Assembly (NCBI GenBank): GCA_007120055.1
Contig: SKOL01000700.1
Span: 1-19,906, forward strand
Length of the DNA stretch: 19,906 nt
Direction of reading: 5' to 3'
Source: Anaerobacillus sp.
GTDB lineage: Bacteria > Bacillota > Bacilli > Bacillales_H > Anaerobacillaceae
A program made the translations under genes and the position numbers. The stretch's first letter is position 1. Each line of letters starts with the position of its first letter. Shown one piece after another: positions 6,641 to 15,788 of the stretch. The notes below the pieces were generated by a model. The model saw only the letters and a list, made by a program, of their open reading frames with translations. It searched no databases and had not been told where the DNA came from.

Positions 6641-7519
6641 ATGAAACAAATGATATTACCTATTATCTTAAGTTTATTTATTTTTGCATGTAATTCCGAA
6701 ACTATGGATGGCTTTTTATTAGACGATCTCGCTGGAGAACAACTAGTTGTTACTTCAGTTGCATCTAAAGCTATAGCTAGTGCAGATTATAAAGTTAAGA
6801 ATGTAAGTCTAACTACTAATATTAACGAGGACGACAGACCACAGGAGGCAATACAACCTCATCAAAATACTTCTTTATCAGTAATACTTAAAAACAATGC
6901 CAAAGAAATTAAAGACGGGATCTTTCAGTCTATAGTTTTGGAGACAACAGAAGATGGAGAACTAATTAGTACTAATTTTTATACGTGGATCAATGACAAA
7001 AGTGGAGTCAACATTATCGATGTTACTCATTATAATGATGATAAGATGGCGCACGGTAACAAGATCGGTCAATACTATTATGAACTGTGGAAGGAGAAAA
7101 ATAGCTTTTTTTTAAGCTACAATGACCTTTTGTTAGAAAAAGACTTTTTACAAAAGGCTGAGAATGGATATATGTACAATTCAAATATTTCAATTGGTAC
7201 AACTAAAGATGATTTAATAACAATACTAGGTCCACCAACCATTTCGGATTGGTATCACGGCGGAACTCATTATGTTTACAATGATATCAGCTTTATTTTA
7301 GACGATAGTAAAAAAGTAGTATCCATTAGTATGCCTGGAAATCGTATTAAAACAACATTAGAGGAAGTTCCGATCATTCTAGGTGCGCCGACATCCGTTG
7401 ATCATTTTGAAAAATACAATGCTGTTTTTTACTCATATGAACTTGAACAATATACACTTTCCTTTGAAGCCGTTAGTGAAAACGATAAAGTTGTAAACAT
7501 TTGGTTGAATAAAAAATAA
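6641..7519 (+). CDS. Putative lipoprotein with two BamE/DUF4309-like C-terminal repeats
   Basis: I do not recognise the gene as a named family. The 292-aa product opens with a short lipoprotein signal: MKQMILPIILSLFIFAC with the lipidated cysteine at C17 (lipobox IFAC, with F at -2 atypical). A polar, acidic middle region follows. The C-terminal part holds two copies of one module. The first, 183-230, has IGTTKDDLITILGPPT, then HYVYNDISFILDD, then KVVSISM. The second, about 238-290, has EEVPIILGAPT, then AVFYSYELEQYTLSFEA, then KVVNIWL. This layout resembles small BamE/SmpA-type or DUF4309 domains of Bacillus surface proteins. The ATG at 6641 sits 7 nt after AAAGGAG; the frame continues to a TTG at 6560 that would bury the signal peptide. 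The gene is monocistronic and convergent with ysxC. I infer it is an accessory gene placed into a conserved block. Confidence 0.8.
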   Translation: MKQMILPIILSLFIFACNSETMDGFLLDDLAGEQLVVTSVASKAIASADYKVKNVSLTTNINEDDRPQEAIQPHQNTSLSVILKNNAKEIKDGIFQSIVLETTEDGELISTNFYTWINDKSGVNIIDVTHYNDDKMAHGNKIGQYYYELWKEKNSFFLSYNDLLLEKDFLQKAENGYMYNSNISIGTTKDDLITILGPPTISDWYHGGTHYVYNDISFILDDSKKVVSISMPGNRIKTTLEEVPIILGAPTSVDHFEKYNAVFYSYELEQYTLSFEAVSENDKVVNIWLNKK

Positions 7520-7539
7520 AGGGGAAAAGGGATTCAAAA

Positions 7540-7628
7540 AAGTGTCAGACACCGTTAGGCAGCAAATATAGACGGATAAAAAATTTATACTTCTATATTT
7601 GCTAAGTTCTGCATGGTGTCAGACACTT
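7540..7628. repeat. 89-bp inverted repeat with GTGTCAGACACC ends; probable terminator of lonA-ysxC
   Basis: The ends AAGTGTCAGACACC (7540-7553) and GGTGTCAGACACTT (7615-7628) face each other. Each end is itself almost palindromic (GTGTC-A-GACAC). Inside, AGCAAATATAGA (7561-7572) pairs perfectly with TCTATATTTGCT (7592-7603). On the minus strand the hairpin is followed by TTTTTT (7541-7536), so it can end transcription coming from ysxC. On the plus strand there is no U-tract. GTGTCAGACACC-type ends recall REP-like elements spread in Bacillus genomes; that link is from memory, not shown here. Confidence 0.8.
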
Positions 7629-7642
7629 ATGAGATAGTCGCT

Positions 7643-8239
7643 TTATTCGACAGTCCTTTTTAAATATGATTCAATTGTACTCCACGCTTTTTCTTTACCA
7701 AAAGCTGTTTCAGAAGAAAAAGTAACAATAGGATCGTTAGGGTCTTTGTTTAATTTTTCCTTGATTGCTTTCTCATGCTTTTGTAATTTCCCTTTAGGAA
7801 TTTTATCGGCTTTTGTTGCAATAATAATTACTGGTTTACCCATATGTTTTAACCACTCATACATTGTAATATCATCTTTTGTAGGGTCATGACGAATGTC
7901 TATAAGCAAGATGACCGCTTTTAATGTATCACGGGTTGTAATATAAGTTTCAATCATTCTTCCCCAAGCGTCTCGTTCGCTCTTAGGAACTTTCGCAAAG
8001 CCATAGCCTGGGACATCGACGAAATACATCATTTCATTAATAACATAAAAATTTAGCGTTTGTGTCTTTCCGGGCTTTGATGAGGTTCTTGCTAAATTCT
8101 TTCGATTAATCATCTTGTTAATAAAAGATGATTTACCTACATTAGAGCGTCCAGCTAAGGCAACCTCTGGGAAGCCAGTCTGTGGATACTGCTCAGGTTT
8201 TACAGCACTAATTACAATATCACTTTGTGTTACTTTCAT
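7643..8239 (-). CDS. ysxC: Ribosome biogenesis GTPase YsxC (EngB)
   Basis: An essential small GTPase needed for assembly of the 50S ribosomal subunit. The 198-aa protein is a single G domain with all motifs: G1 GRSNVGKS (30-37), G2 threonine T59 in KPGKTQT, G3 DVPGYG (75-80), G4 TKAD (142-145) and G5 SSE (175-177). The PGYG in place of the usual PG(F/Y/L)E is characteristic of EngB. Its ATG overlaps the lonA TGA as ATGA, with a GGAGAG ribosome binding site inside the lonA end, so it is translated from the lonA mRNA. This pairing of lonA and ysxC is conserved in Bacillus. Confidence 0.97.
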   Translation of the reverse strand: MKVTQSDIVISAVKPEQYPQTGFPEVALAGRSNVGKSSFINKMINRKNLARTSSKPGKTQTLNFYVINEMMYFVDVPGYGFAKVPKSERDAWGRMIETYITTRDTLKAVILLIDIRHDPTKDDITMYEWLKHMGKPVIIIATKADKIPKGKLQKHEKAIKEKLNKDPNDPIVTFSSETAFGKEKAWSTIESYLKRTVE

Positions 8240-10560
8240 TTCTTCTCTCCTACTAATGCATGCTTTAATACTTCATCTAAATGTGAAACCGGAACAAACG
8301 TTAAATCTTGACGAACGCTTTCTGGTATGTCATCAATATCTTTTTCATTATCTTTCGGTAAAATAATAATTTTTAAGCCGGCACGGTGAGCACTCATCGA
8401 CTTTTCTTTGAGTCCCCCTATTGGAAGGACACGACCTCTTAACGTAATTTCACCAGTCATTCCTACTTCTTTACGAACCGGGCGCCCTGTTAAAGCAGAA
8501 ATAAGCGCTGTTGCCATTGTAATCCCTGCAGAAGGTCCGTCTTTTGGAGTTGCTCCTTCTGGAACGTGAATATGAATATCATTCGTCTCATGGAAAGTAG
8601 GATCAATATTAAGTTCCTCTGAACGCGAACGGATATAACTAAAAGCAGCTTGAGCAGACTCTTTCATGACATCGCCTAATTTACCTGTTAACGTTAACTT
8701 TCCTTTTCCTGGAGAAAGTGACACTTCTATCGCCAACGTATCCCCACCAGCAGATGTGTAAGCTAAGCCAGTTGCTGCTCCGACTTGATCTACTTCTTCT
8801 GCAATCCCATATCTGAACTTCGGCTTTCCTAACATTTGTTCGACCGTATTATTCGTTACAACAACACGTTTTTTCTCACCTGAAACGATAATCTTCGCTG
8901 CTTTACGGCAAAGAGTTGCCATTTGTCGTTCTAAGTTTCTGACACCTGCTTCACGTGTATAGTAGCGGATAACTTTAATCATTGCTTCTTCTTTTACTTG
9001 CATTTTCCCTTTATCTAGACCGTGGTCCTTCATTTGCCTCGGTAATAAATAATCTGTCGCTATATGAAGTTTTTCTACCTCCGTATAGCCAGGAATATGA
9101 ATAATTTCCATTCGATCTAATAATGGGCCTGGGATTGTGCCTACATTATTAGCGGTAGTTACAAACATAACTTTAGATAAATCGTATGGTTCTTCAATGA
9201 AATGATCACTAAACGTATTATTTTGTTCTGGGTCTAGTACTTCTAACAGTGCCGATGATGGATCTCCACGAAAATCATTAGCCATTTTATCAATTTCGTC
9301 TAATAAAAATACAGGGTTAATTGAACCTGCTTTTTTCATTCCTTGAATGATACGCCCTGGCATAGCACCAACATAAGTACGGCGATGACCGCGAATTTCT
9401 GCTTCATCACGAACACCACCTAAGGAAATCCGAACGAAATTCCGTTCTAGTGACCTTGCGATTGACCTTGCTAGTGAAGTTTTCCCGACACCTGGAGGTC
9501 CTGCTAAGCAAAGGATCGGTCCTTTTAATTCATTCGTTAACTGCTGAACCGCTAAATATTCTAATACTCGTTCTTTCACTTTTTCTAAACCGTAGTGGTC
9601 TTCATTTAAAATATTTTCAGTTCGTTTAATATCTAAGACATCGGTTGTTTCTTTGTTCCAAGGAAGGTTAATTAACCACTCTAAATAATTACGAATGACG
9701 GAGCTTTCCGCCGAAGTTGCTGGCATTTTTTCATAGCGATCAAGTTCTTTATACGCTTTTTCTTCAATGGATTCGGGCATCTCAGCTTCTTCAATTCGTT
9801 CCTTAAATTGTTGAATCTCGCCTTCTTTTCCCTCTTTATCGCCTAGTTCTTTCTGGATCGCTTTCATTTGTTCACGTAAATAATATTCTTTTTGTGTGCG
9901 TTCCATAGACTTTTTCACACGTTGACCAATTTTTTTCTCTAATCCTAATACTTCTTTTTCATTGTTCAAAATTTCAATAAGTTTACTTAATCGGCCTTTT
10001 ACTGAAATCGTTTCAAGAATTTCTTGTTTTTGAACAATTTTTAATGGTAGATGAGAAGCTACCACATCTGCTAAGCGCCCAGGTTCAACAATATCAGCAA
10101 CTGAAGCTAACGTTTCTGCTGATATTTTTTTTGAAAGCTTAATATATTGATCAAATTGAACAAGGACGTTACGCATTAATGCTTGTTCTTCTGCATCATT
10201 TGCTTCTTCATCTTCAATGAGCGTCATTTCTACTTCGAAATATTCTTCATTACTCAAAAAGTCTTCTACTTTTGCACGTTGCAAGCCTTCAACTAGAACT
10301 CGAATCGTTCCGTTAGGAAGTTTTAACATTTGTTTTACTTTTGCCAATGTTCCAATTGGATAAATTTCCTCTTCTGTCGGTTCATCAATCGCTATTTCCT
10401 TTTGCGTAGCTAGAAAAATTTTATGATCATTCACCATAACTTTCTCTAAAGCTTGAACCGATTTATTACGACCTACATCTAAATGAAGCACCATTGTAGG
10501 ATAAACGAGTAATCCTCTAAGTGGTAAAAGCGGAATCACAATTTTATTTTTATCTGTCAT
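8236..10560 (-). CDS. lonA: ATP-dependent protease LonA
   Basis: A cytoplasmic AAA+ serine protease that degrades misfolded proteins and selected regulators. At 774 aa it equals B. subtilis LonA. It has an N-terminal substrate-binding domain (about 1-205), a coiled helical stretch (about 205-300), then the ATPase with Walker A GPPGVGKT (354-361) and Walker B VFLLDEID (417-424). The protease domain carries the catalytic pair S677 in KDGPSAG and K720 in GGLKEK. The ATG lies 8 nt after GGAGGTG. It is transcribed from a good promoter at 10612-10640 and shares its mRNA with ysxC. No truncation or missing residue is seen. Confidence 0.98.
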   Translation of the reverse strand: MTDKNKIVIPLLPLRGLLVYPTMVLHLDVGRNKSVQALEKVMVNDHKIFLATQKEIAIDEPTEEEIYPIGTLAKVKQMLKLPNGTIRVLVEGLQRAKVEDFLSNEEYFEVEMTLIEDEEANDAEEQALMRNVLVQFDQYIKLSKKISAETLASVADIVEPGRLADVVASHLPLKIVQKQEILETISVKGRLSKLIEILNNEKEVLGLEKKIGQRVKKSMERTQKEYYLREQMKAIQKELGDKEGKEGEIQQFKERIEEAEMPESIEEKAYKELDRYEKMPATSAESSVIRNYLEWLINLPWNKETTDVLDIKRTENILNEDHYGLEKVKERVLEYLAVQQLTNELKGPILCLAGPPGVGKTSLARSIARSLERNFVRISLGGVRDEAEIRGHRRTYVGAMPGRIIQGMKKAGSINPVFLLDEIDKMANDFRGDPSSALLEVLDPEQNNTFSDHFIEEPYDLSKVMFVTTANNVGTIPGPLLDRMEIIHIPGYTEVEKLHIATDYLLPRQMKDHGLDKGKMQVKEEAMIKVIRYYTREAGVRNLERQMATLCRKAAKIIVSGEKKRVVVTNNTVEQMLGKPKFRYGIAEEVDQVGAATGLAYTSAGGDTLAIEVSLSPGKGKLTLTGKLGDVMKESAQAAFSYIRSRSEELNIDPTFHETNDIHIHVPEGATPKDGPSAGITMATALISALTGRPVRKEVGMTGEITLRGRVLPIGGLKEKSMSAHRAGLKIIILPKDNEKDIDDIPESVRQDLTFVPVSHLDEVLKHALVGEKK

Positions 10561-10603
10561 ATGTATACACCTCCGTACAACACCATCGTTTAAAAACGTT
10601 AAT

Positions 10604-10631
10604 CTTGTACAATTTTATCTTATCGTACAAG
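10604..10631. promoter_or_regulatory. CTTGTAC-N14-GTACAAG dyad over the lonA promoter
   Basis: The perfect 7-bp inverted repeat CTTGTAC (10604-10610) and GTACAAG (10625-10631) brackets the -10 hexamer and part of the spacer of the lonA promoter. It is therefore placed like a repressor operator. It does not match CIRCE (TTAGCACTC-N9-GAGTGCTAA) or the CtsR direct repeat. A further TTGTAC half-site lies by the ribosome binding site (10573-10578, minus strand). The binding factor is unknown. Confidence 0.45.
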
Positions 10632-10640
10632 CTTTGTCTA
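10612..10640 (-). promoter_or_regulatory. lonA-ysxC promoter (sigma-A type)
   Basis: On the minus strand TAGACA (10640-10635, 5 of 6 to TTGACA) and TAAAAT (10617-10612, 5 of 6 to TATAAT) are separated by exactly 17 bp. Transcription would start near 10605, about 45 nt before the lonA ATG. Confidence 0.65.
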
Positions 10641-10733
10641 ATTATTAGTAATTTACTTAAATATTGGAGAGAACGAAATAACCTACATTTATTAGAATAA
10701 CCGAAATTAATTGGATTAAATCAAAACATTAAA

Positions 10734-10835
10734 GGACTGCCTCATAAAATGCAACCGCTATACTTCACCTTGTTTCATAATGTTATTTTACATTTATTCA
10801 AGTACGCAAGGGTTGATATAAATGTGAGACAGTCC
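10734..10835. repeat. 102-bp inverted repeat downstream of lonB, terminator-like
   Basis: GGACTGCCTCA (10734-10744) faces TGAGACAGTCC (10825-10835), with further pairing of AAAATGCAACC against GGTTGATATAAAT. On the minus strand the hairpin follows the lonB stop by 7 bp and is itself followed by TTTAATGTTTT. It may end lonB transcription, though the U-run is broken. Its sequence is unrelated to the other palindromes in the window. It accounts for over a third of the 282-bp gap between lonB and lonA. Confidence 0.65.
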
Positions 10836-10842
10836 GATGATA

Positions 10843-12525
10843 TTATACTGGAGTTGGTTCGTTTCTAAAATGATTAATCGCACTAGCAGGGATAACCTCA
10901 TCGTCACTAATACTTTGTTCTGATACAAACGATAGATCAAATACTTCTTGAAGTGTTTCAACTGCAATTACTTCAATTTCTGTTTGTTCTTTAAAAATAA
11001 ATTGGTAATTCTCTTTCGGAACAATCACTCGTTTAGCACCAGCTTGTTTTGCGGCTTCTACTTTAGCCACAACGCCACCAATTGGCTTTACAGTGCCGTG
11101 AATACTTAATTCACCTGTCATTGCTAACGTATTGTCAACTTTAAATTGGTGAATGGCTGAGTAAATTGCAGTGGCCATCGAGATACCTGCCGACGGACCA
11201 TCGATCGGTATTCCTCCTGGAAAGTTAACATGAATGTCGTAATCGTCAGTTGCAACGCCCATCTGCTTTAAGACCGTGGCGACATTTTCTATTGAACCTT
11301 TTGCCATACTTTTTCTTCGAATCGAACGAACTCTATCACCAGTGCTCTCTTCTTCTGCGATACCGGTAATATTAATTTTTCCTTGACCTTTATTCTCATA
11401 AGCAGTTACTTCAATTTCAATAATTGCTCCTGAGTTAGGACCATACACTGCAAGTCCATTAACTAAGCCAACTTGTGGCTTTTCATGAACTTTCTTTTCT
11501 GGTCTTGGAGATCTTTGACTAGAATGAATAACCCACTCTACATCTGCAACTTTTATCAACTCTCTGTTTTCTCCCGTCGCAATTCCAGATGCGATTTGAA
11601 CGATATTTACCGCTTCACGACCATTTGTTGCGTACCTCGATATAAGATCAAGTACCCCATCTTCATATTCAAATTGAATTTTGGCAACCGCCTTTTTCGC
11701 GACTGTAATGATTTCTTTAGGTGTTAGAGCGCGAAAATATACTTCTAAACAACGCGAACGGATGGCCGGTGGTATTTCTTGTGGATTTCTTGTTGTTGCA
11801 CCGATCAATCGAAAATCGGCCGGTAAACCATTTTTAAAAATATCATGAATATGTGATGGTATTTGTGTATTTTCTTCACTATAATAGGCGCTTTCTAAGT
11901 ACACTTTGCGATCTTCAAGCACTTTTAACAACTTATTAAATTGAATAGGGTGAAGTTCACCGATTTCATCGATAAATAATACCCCACCGTGAGCCTTCGT
12001 AACTGCCCCATGTTTCGGCTGTGGAATTCCAGCTTGCCCCATAGCTCCAGCTCCTTGGTAGATCGGATCATGAACAGAGCCAATAAGTGGGTCAGCTATC
12101 CCTCGCTCATCGAACCTAGCTGTCGTTGCATCTAGCTCTACAAAAACACTGGAAACCCTGAAAGGTGATGAAGCATTTTTCTTAGCTTCTTCAAGAACTA
12201 ACCTTGCTGCTGCAGTCTTCCCTACTCCAGGAGGACCATAAACGATAATATGTTGCGGGTTAGGTCCACATAAAGCAGCTCTCAATGAACGTATCCCATC
12301 TTCTTGTCCGACGATTTCATCGAAGCTTGCTGGTCTTACTTTTTCAGATAAGGGTTCACTAAGTTTGATCGACCTCATTCTTTTTAACTGCTCTAACTCT
12401 TTTCTTGATTCTTTATCTACAGAAACCCGTTGAGACCTTTGTCCTTTTAACAAATTCCAAAAGTAAAGGCCAATAATTATCCCAAAAAATAATTGAATTA
12501 ACAATGCTATGCCTGTCCAATTCAT
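10843..12525 (-). CDS. lonB: Lon-like ATP-dependent protease LonB
   Basis: A Lon-type protease that in B. subtilis is made in the forespore under sigma-F. The 560-aa protein (B. subtilis about 552) lacks the large LonA N-terminal domain. Instead it starts with one hydrophobic segment (residues 4-26), so it is probably membrane-anchored. It has Walker A GPPGVGKT (97-104), Walker B VLFIDEIG (182-189) and an arginine-rich sensor region IPPAIRSRCLE (251-261). The protease domain has the catalytic S445 in IDGPSAG and K488 in GGVVAKVE. The Ser-Lys distance of 43 residues is the same as in LonA. The ATG follows GGAGGGT. The presence of this gene suggests a spore-former. Confidence 0.96.
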   Translation of the reverse strand: MNWTGIALLIQLFFGIIIGLYFWNLLKGQRSQRVSVDKESRKELEQLKRMRSIKLSEPLSEKVRPASFDEIVGQEDGIRSLRAALCGPNPQHIIVYGPPGVGKTAAARLVLEEAKKNASSPFRVSSVFVELDATTARFDERGIADPLIGSVHDPIYQGAGAMGQAGIPQPKHGAVTKAHGGVLFIDEIGELHPIQFNKLLKVLEDRKVYLESAYYSEENTQIPSHIHDIFKNGLPADFRLIGATTRNPQEIPPAIRSRCLEVYFRALTPKEIITVAKKAVAKIQFEYEDGVLDLISRYATNGREAVNIVQIASGIATGENRELIKVADVEWVIHSSQRSPRPEKKVHEKPQVGLVNGLAVYGPNSGAIIEIEVTAYENKGQGKINITGIAEEESTGDRVRSIRRKSMAKGSIENVATVLKQMGVATDDYDIHVNFPGGIPIDGPSAGISMATAIYSAIHQFKVDNTLAMTGELSIHGTVKPIGGVVAKVEAAKQAGAKRVIVPKENYQFIFKEQTEIEVIAVETLQEVFDLSFVSEQSISDDEVIPASAINHFRNEPTPV

Positions 12526-12561
12526 GAAGTACCCTCCTACTTATTTTCAAGATGTATGCTT

Positions 12562-12590
12562 TAGTATCTCCGGTAATGAATGGAGTAATC
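12562..12590 (-). promoter_or_regulatory. Candidate sigma-F promoter of lonB
   Basis: On the minus strand GGAGATACTA (12571-12562) fits the sigma-F -10 pattern GGnnAnAnTR at every fixed position. GATTA (12590-12586) fits the -35 GYWTA at 4 of 5 positions, with a 14-bp spacer that is slightly short. The start point would lie about 30 nt before the lonB ATG. I see no sigma-A promoter in the same gap. B. subtilis lonB is known to be sigma-F dependent. Confidence 0.4.
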
Positions 12591-12639
12591 TTCAAAAAAT
12601 AAGAAGGGAATAATTGTTATTAGAAAAGCGGAAGCAACG

Positions 12640-12669
12640 AAAAAAGCATACCAATTCACTTGATATGCT
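12640..12669 (-). terminator. Rho-independent terminator of clpX
   Basis: On the minus strand AGCATATCAA pairs with TTGGTATGCT (12669-12645), a 10-bp stem with one T-G pair and a 5-nt loop, followed by TTTTT. A weaker AGTTCC/GGAACT hairpin precedes it, closer to the clpX stop, at about 12689-12711. Confidence 0.9.
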
Positions 12670-12744
12670 AATTCGTATCTTATTTCTAAGTTCCTCTACA
12701 AAAACGGAACTACTTACACTCATCGGACAGCCTATTAAATTATA

Positions 12745-14013
12745 TTATGCACTTTCCTTAGGTACTGGTTGCTTTATAACCTCACCGTCTTTTGTTTCAA
12801 GAACTGGTGATGCTTTATCGGTCACCACTTCAGGAGTAATTGTACATTTAGCAATATCTTCACGTGAAGGTAATTCAAACATTACATCGAGCATCATACC
12901 TTCAATAATTGAACGCAAGCCACGTGCTCCTGTTTTACGTTCGATTGCTTGCTTAGCAATCTCTACTAACGATTCATCAGTAAAGTTTAATTCAACTTCA
13001 TCAAGCTCCAATAACTTTACATATTGCTTCACTAATGCATTTTTAGGTTTTGTTAAAATTTCAATTAACGCATCCTCATCAAGCGGTTGCAAGCTCGAAA
13101 TAACCGGTAAACGGCCGATGAACTCAGGAATTAAACCGAAGCGAAGTAAATCTTCAGGCAATACTTTTGCTAAGTATTCTCCTGGTTTTAAATCTTCTTG
13201 TTTTCCTTCTGAGCCGAACCCAATTACTTTTTTTCCTAATCGACGTTTAATGATTTGCTCGATACCATCAAAGGCACCACCACAAATAAATAAAATGTTC
13301 GTCGTGTCGATTTGGATAAATTCTTGATGTGGATGTTTTCTACCACCTTGTGGCGGAACACTTGCAGTCGTTCCTTCAAGAATTTTTAACAATGCTTGCT
13401 GAACGCCTTCGCCTGATACATCACGAGTGATTGATGGGTTTTCAGATTTACGTGCTACTTTATCAATTTCATCGATGTATATAATACCTTTTTCGGCTTT
13501 TTCAACATCATAATCTGCTGCTTGAATTAATTTTAAAAGAATGTTTTCGACGTCCTCACCAACGTAACCAGCTTCGGTTAAACTAGTCGCATCAGCAATA
13601 GCAAATGGTACGTTTAAAATACGAGCCATCGTTTGTGCTAAAAGTGTTTTACCACTTCCTGTAGGACCAATCATACAAATATTACTTTTTGCAAGCTCAA
13701 CTTCATCAGTTTTCTGTGCAGAATTTACTCGTTTATAGTGGTTATATACCGCTACTGATAATGTCTTTTTAGCTTGTTCTTGACCGATCACATAATCATC
13801 TAATATTTCTCGGATCTCTTTCGGTTTAGGAATATCTTGGAAATCTACTTCCTCTTCTGTTCCTAGTTCTTCTTCAACAATTTCCGTGCATAACTCGATA
13901 CACTCATCACATATATATACGCCTGGGCCTGCCACAAGCTTTCTTACTTGATCTTGAGTTTTACCACAAAAGGAGCATTTCAGCTGACCTTTCTCGTCAT
14001 TAAATTTAAACAT
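12745..14013 (-). CDS. clpX: ATP-dependent Clp protease ATP-binding subunit ClpX
   Basis: A hexameric AAA+ unfoldase that feeds substrates into ClpP. The 422-aa protein starts with a zinc-binding domain (C13-x2-C16 and C35-x2-C38). The AAA+ module has Walker A GPTGSGKT (116-123) and Walker B IIYIDEID (177-184), with pore loop 1 GYVGE (149-153), the RKH loop (225-227) and sensor-2 GAR (362-364). The ClpP-docking IGF tripeptide is at 264-266. All functional parts are present. The ATG sits 8 nt after AGGGGTGA. clpX follows tig but is separated from it by a terminator and a 337-bp gap, so it is most likely its own transcription unit. Confidence 0.98.
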   Translation of the reverse strand: MFKFNDEKGQLKCSFCGKTQDQVRKLVAGPGVYICDECIELCTEIVEEELGTEEEVDFQDIPKPKEIREILDDYVIGQEQAKKTLSVAVYNHYKRVNSAQKTDEVELAKSNICMIGPTGSGKTLLAQTMARILNVPFAIADATSLTEAGYVGEDVENILLKLIQAADYDVEKAEKGIIYIDEIDKVARKSENPSITRDVSGEGVQQALLKILEGTTASVPPQGGRKHPHQEFIQIDTTNILFICGGAFDGIEQIIKRRLGKKVIGFGSEGKQEDLKPGEYLAKVLPEDLLRFGLIPEFIGRLPVISSLQPLDEDALIEILTKPKNALVKQYVKLLELDEVELNFTDESLVEIAKQAIERKTGARGLRSIIEGMMLDVMFELPSREDIAKCTITPEVVTDKASPVLETKDGEVIKQPVPKESA

Positions 14014-14306
14014 AAAATTTTCACCCCTCTAAGATTGTTCTATATGTTTAGATCGTGCTTACCTGAGAAAAGCTTAACTTTTCTTTATTATGTATTGCAT
14101 TTTAACACATCTAGAGTAATAAGCGTTAATAGAAGCACTTATCACTTTTGATATAGGTAAAAATAACCTTTTCACTCGAATCATTGATGAACTCCAAGCA
14201 TCAAATCTCCAAGTATAAAATAAGTATATGTATTTAGTTCAATTTCCACCTCACTTTTCCCTTTTTTCTAACAAAGATTTTCATTCCGATTTTAGTACAA
14301 GTTAGT
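14014..14306. other. clpX leader and upstream spacer
   Basis: No gene is seen in this spacer. The clpX leader holds a small hairpin GAAAAG/CTTTTC at 14067-14083, and a 6-bp stem TTGATG/CATCAA lies at about 14184-14204. The promoter candidate is listed separately. I see no CIRCE or CtsR site and no known riboswitch. Confidence 0.5.
14099..14129 (-). promoter_or_regulatory. Candidate clpX promoter
   Basis: On the minus strand TAAAAT (14104-14099) carries an upstream TGT, an extended -10. TTAACG (14129-14124) is a possible -35, but at 19 bp, which is longer than usual. The start would be near 14092, about 80 nt before the clpX ATG. Confidence 0.4.
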
Positions 14307-14338
14307 ATAAAACAAGGCACGAATACATCGCGCCTTGT
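14307..14338 (-). terminator. Rho-independent terminator of tig
   Basis: On the minus strand ACAAGGCGCG (14338-14329) pairs with CGTGCCTTGT (14321-14312), a 10-bp GC-rich stem with one G-T pair and a 7-nt loop, followed by TTTAT. It lies 13 bp after the tig stop. Confidence 0.88.
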
Positions 14339-14350
14339 CATTATTAATTA

Positions 14351-15646
14351 TTATGCTACAACTTTACTATTATCTACAAGAAAATCTACAGCTTTCCGAA
14401 CTTTTAGGTCGCCTTTCATTGCATCAGTGCCACCTTGCATCGCTAAGATTTGCTTAAGCTCATCTACAGAACGCTTATAAAGTTCAGCCATTTTCTCTAG
14501 TTCAGCGTCTACTTCTTCTTCTGTTACTTCAAGTCCCTCTGTTTGAGCGATCGCTTCAAGAGTTAAGTTAATTCGAACTCTTTTTTCAGCATCAGCTTTA
14601 AATTGTTCGCGCATTCCATTCTCGTCTGAACCAGAGAATTGGTAATACATATCTAGGCTCATTCCTTGCGCTTGAAGGCGTTGACCGAATTCTTCTAGCA
14701 TGCGATCTACTTCAGTTGTGATCATTGCATCTGGAATATCGATTGTAGCATTTTCAGCAGCTTTCTCTACTAAAGTGTCACGTTTATTATGATCTGCTTC
14801 AGTTTCTTTGTCTTGGATCATTTTTTCTTTAAGTTCTTTTCTTAACTCATCTAACGTTTCAACTTCTTCATTTACGTCTTTAGCGAACTCATCGTCAAGC
14901 TCAGGAAGTTGCTTACGCTTAATGTCGTGAACAGTCACTTTAAATACAGCCGGTTTTCCAGCTAGCTCAGGAGCATGGTATTCTTCTGGGAAACTTACTT
15001 CAACGTCTTTAGTATCTGCTGACTTAAGTCCAATTAACTGCTCTTCGAAACCAGGAATGAATGAACCAGAGCCAATTTCTAAAGAGTAGTTTTCAGCTTT
15101 CCCACCTTCAAATGGTGTTCCATCTACAGAGCCTTCAAAGTCGATTACTGCAGTGTCACCATTTTCAATAGCTCCATCTTCAACAACCACTAAATCTGCA
15201 TGCTTTTCTTGAAGTTGTTTTAACTCTAATTCAACATCTTCGTCTGTAACAGTTGTTTCCATCTCTTCAATTTCTAAACCTTTATATTCACCAAGTTGTA
15301 CTTCTGGCTTTACAGTAACAGTAGCTTTAACAATTAAAGTTTGTCCTTTTTCCATTTGTTCTACGTCGATTTCTGGACGATCAACTGGATCAATGTTTGT
15401 TTCTTCGATTGCACTCGCATAAGCATTTGGAAGTAAAATATCTAATGCATCTTGGTATAACGATTCAACACCGAAACGTTGCTCAAACATTGCACGAGGT
15501 ATTTTCCCTTTACGGAATCCAGGTACATTCACTTTTCCTACTACTTTTTTGAAAGCTTGATCTAAAGCTTCGTTTACTTTTTCAGCGTCTACTTCAATTG
15601 TAAGTACGCCTTGGTTTCCTTCTAACTTTTCCCATTTTGCAGTCAT
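14351..15646 (-). CDS. tig: Trigger factor (ribosome-associated chaperone / peptidyl-prolyl isomerase)
   Basis: Trigger factor binds the ribosome exit tunnel and shields nascent chains. The 431-aa protein has the N-terminal ribosome-binding domain with the signature [11 protein letters not shown] (41-51). An FKBP-type isomerase domain follows at about 160-245, starting [14 protein letters not shown], and then the long acidic helical chaperone arms to residue 431. Length agrees with the family (B. subtilis about 424). The ATG follows GGAGGG at 9-10 nt, and a strong promoter with extended -10 lies upstream (15736-15763). A terminator follows, so it is probably monocistronic. Confidence 0.97.
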   Translation of the reverse strand: MTAKWEKLEGNQGVLTIEVDAEKVNEALDQAFKKVVGKVNVPGFRKGKIPRAMFEQRFGVESLYQDALDILLPNAYASAIEETNIDPVDRPEIDVEQMEKGQTLIVKATVTVKPEVQLGEYKGLEIEEMETTVTDEDVELELKQLQEKHADLVVVEDGAIENGDTAVIDFEGSVDGTPFEGGKAENYSLEIGSGSFIPGFEEQLIGLKSADTKDVEVSFPEEYHAPELAGKPAVFKVTVHDIKRKQLPELDDEFAKDVNEEVETLDELRKELKEKMIQDKETEADHNKRDTLVEKAAENATIDIPDAMITTEVDRMLEEFGQRLQAQGMSLDMYYQFSGSDENGMREQFKADAEKRVRINLTLEAIAQTEGLEVTEEEVDAELEKMAELYKRSVDELKQILAMQGGTDAMKGDLKVRKAVDFLVDNSKVVA

Positions 15647-15735
15647 TTATTCTTTCCCTCCAACAATTTCATTATTAAGTATTTTGTGTTATGTCCAATA
15701 TAAGTATATGATATTCGAACTTTTACAACCATTTC

Positions 15736-15763
15736 ATTATAACATACAGCTATAGCATTTCAA
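15736..15763 (-). promoter_or_regulatory. tig promoter (sigma-A type, extended -10)
   Basis: On the minus strand TTGAAA (15763-15758, 5 of 6) and a perfect TATAAT (15741-15736) with upstream TGT are 16 bp apart. The transcript would start near 15729, with a leader of about 80 nt. Confidence 0.7.
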
Positions 15764-15788
15764 CTGTAAGAAATTAGGTACAAATTTA

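Noticed and set aside
12711..12735. GGACAGCC near the clpX stop as a second copy of the 10734-10835 repeat
   Set aside because: Only about 10 bases resemble the GACAGTCCGATGA edge and there is no inverse arm, so the match is not above chance.
12614..13327. Plus-strand open frame of 237 codons opposite clpX
   Set aside because: It overlaps the fully conserved clpX frame and its terminator, has no ribosome binding site, and its serine/isoleucine/asparagine-rich translation resembles no family. It is the antisense shadow of clpX codons.
14014..14350. Heat-shock operator (CIRCE or CtsR) before clpX
   Set aside because: I searched the spacer for TTAGCACTC/GAGTGCTAA and for paired GGTCAAA and found neither.
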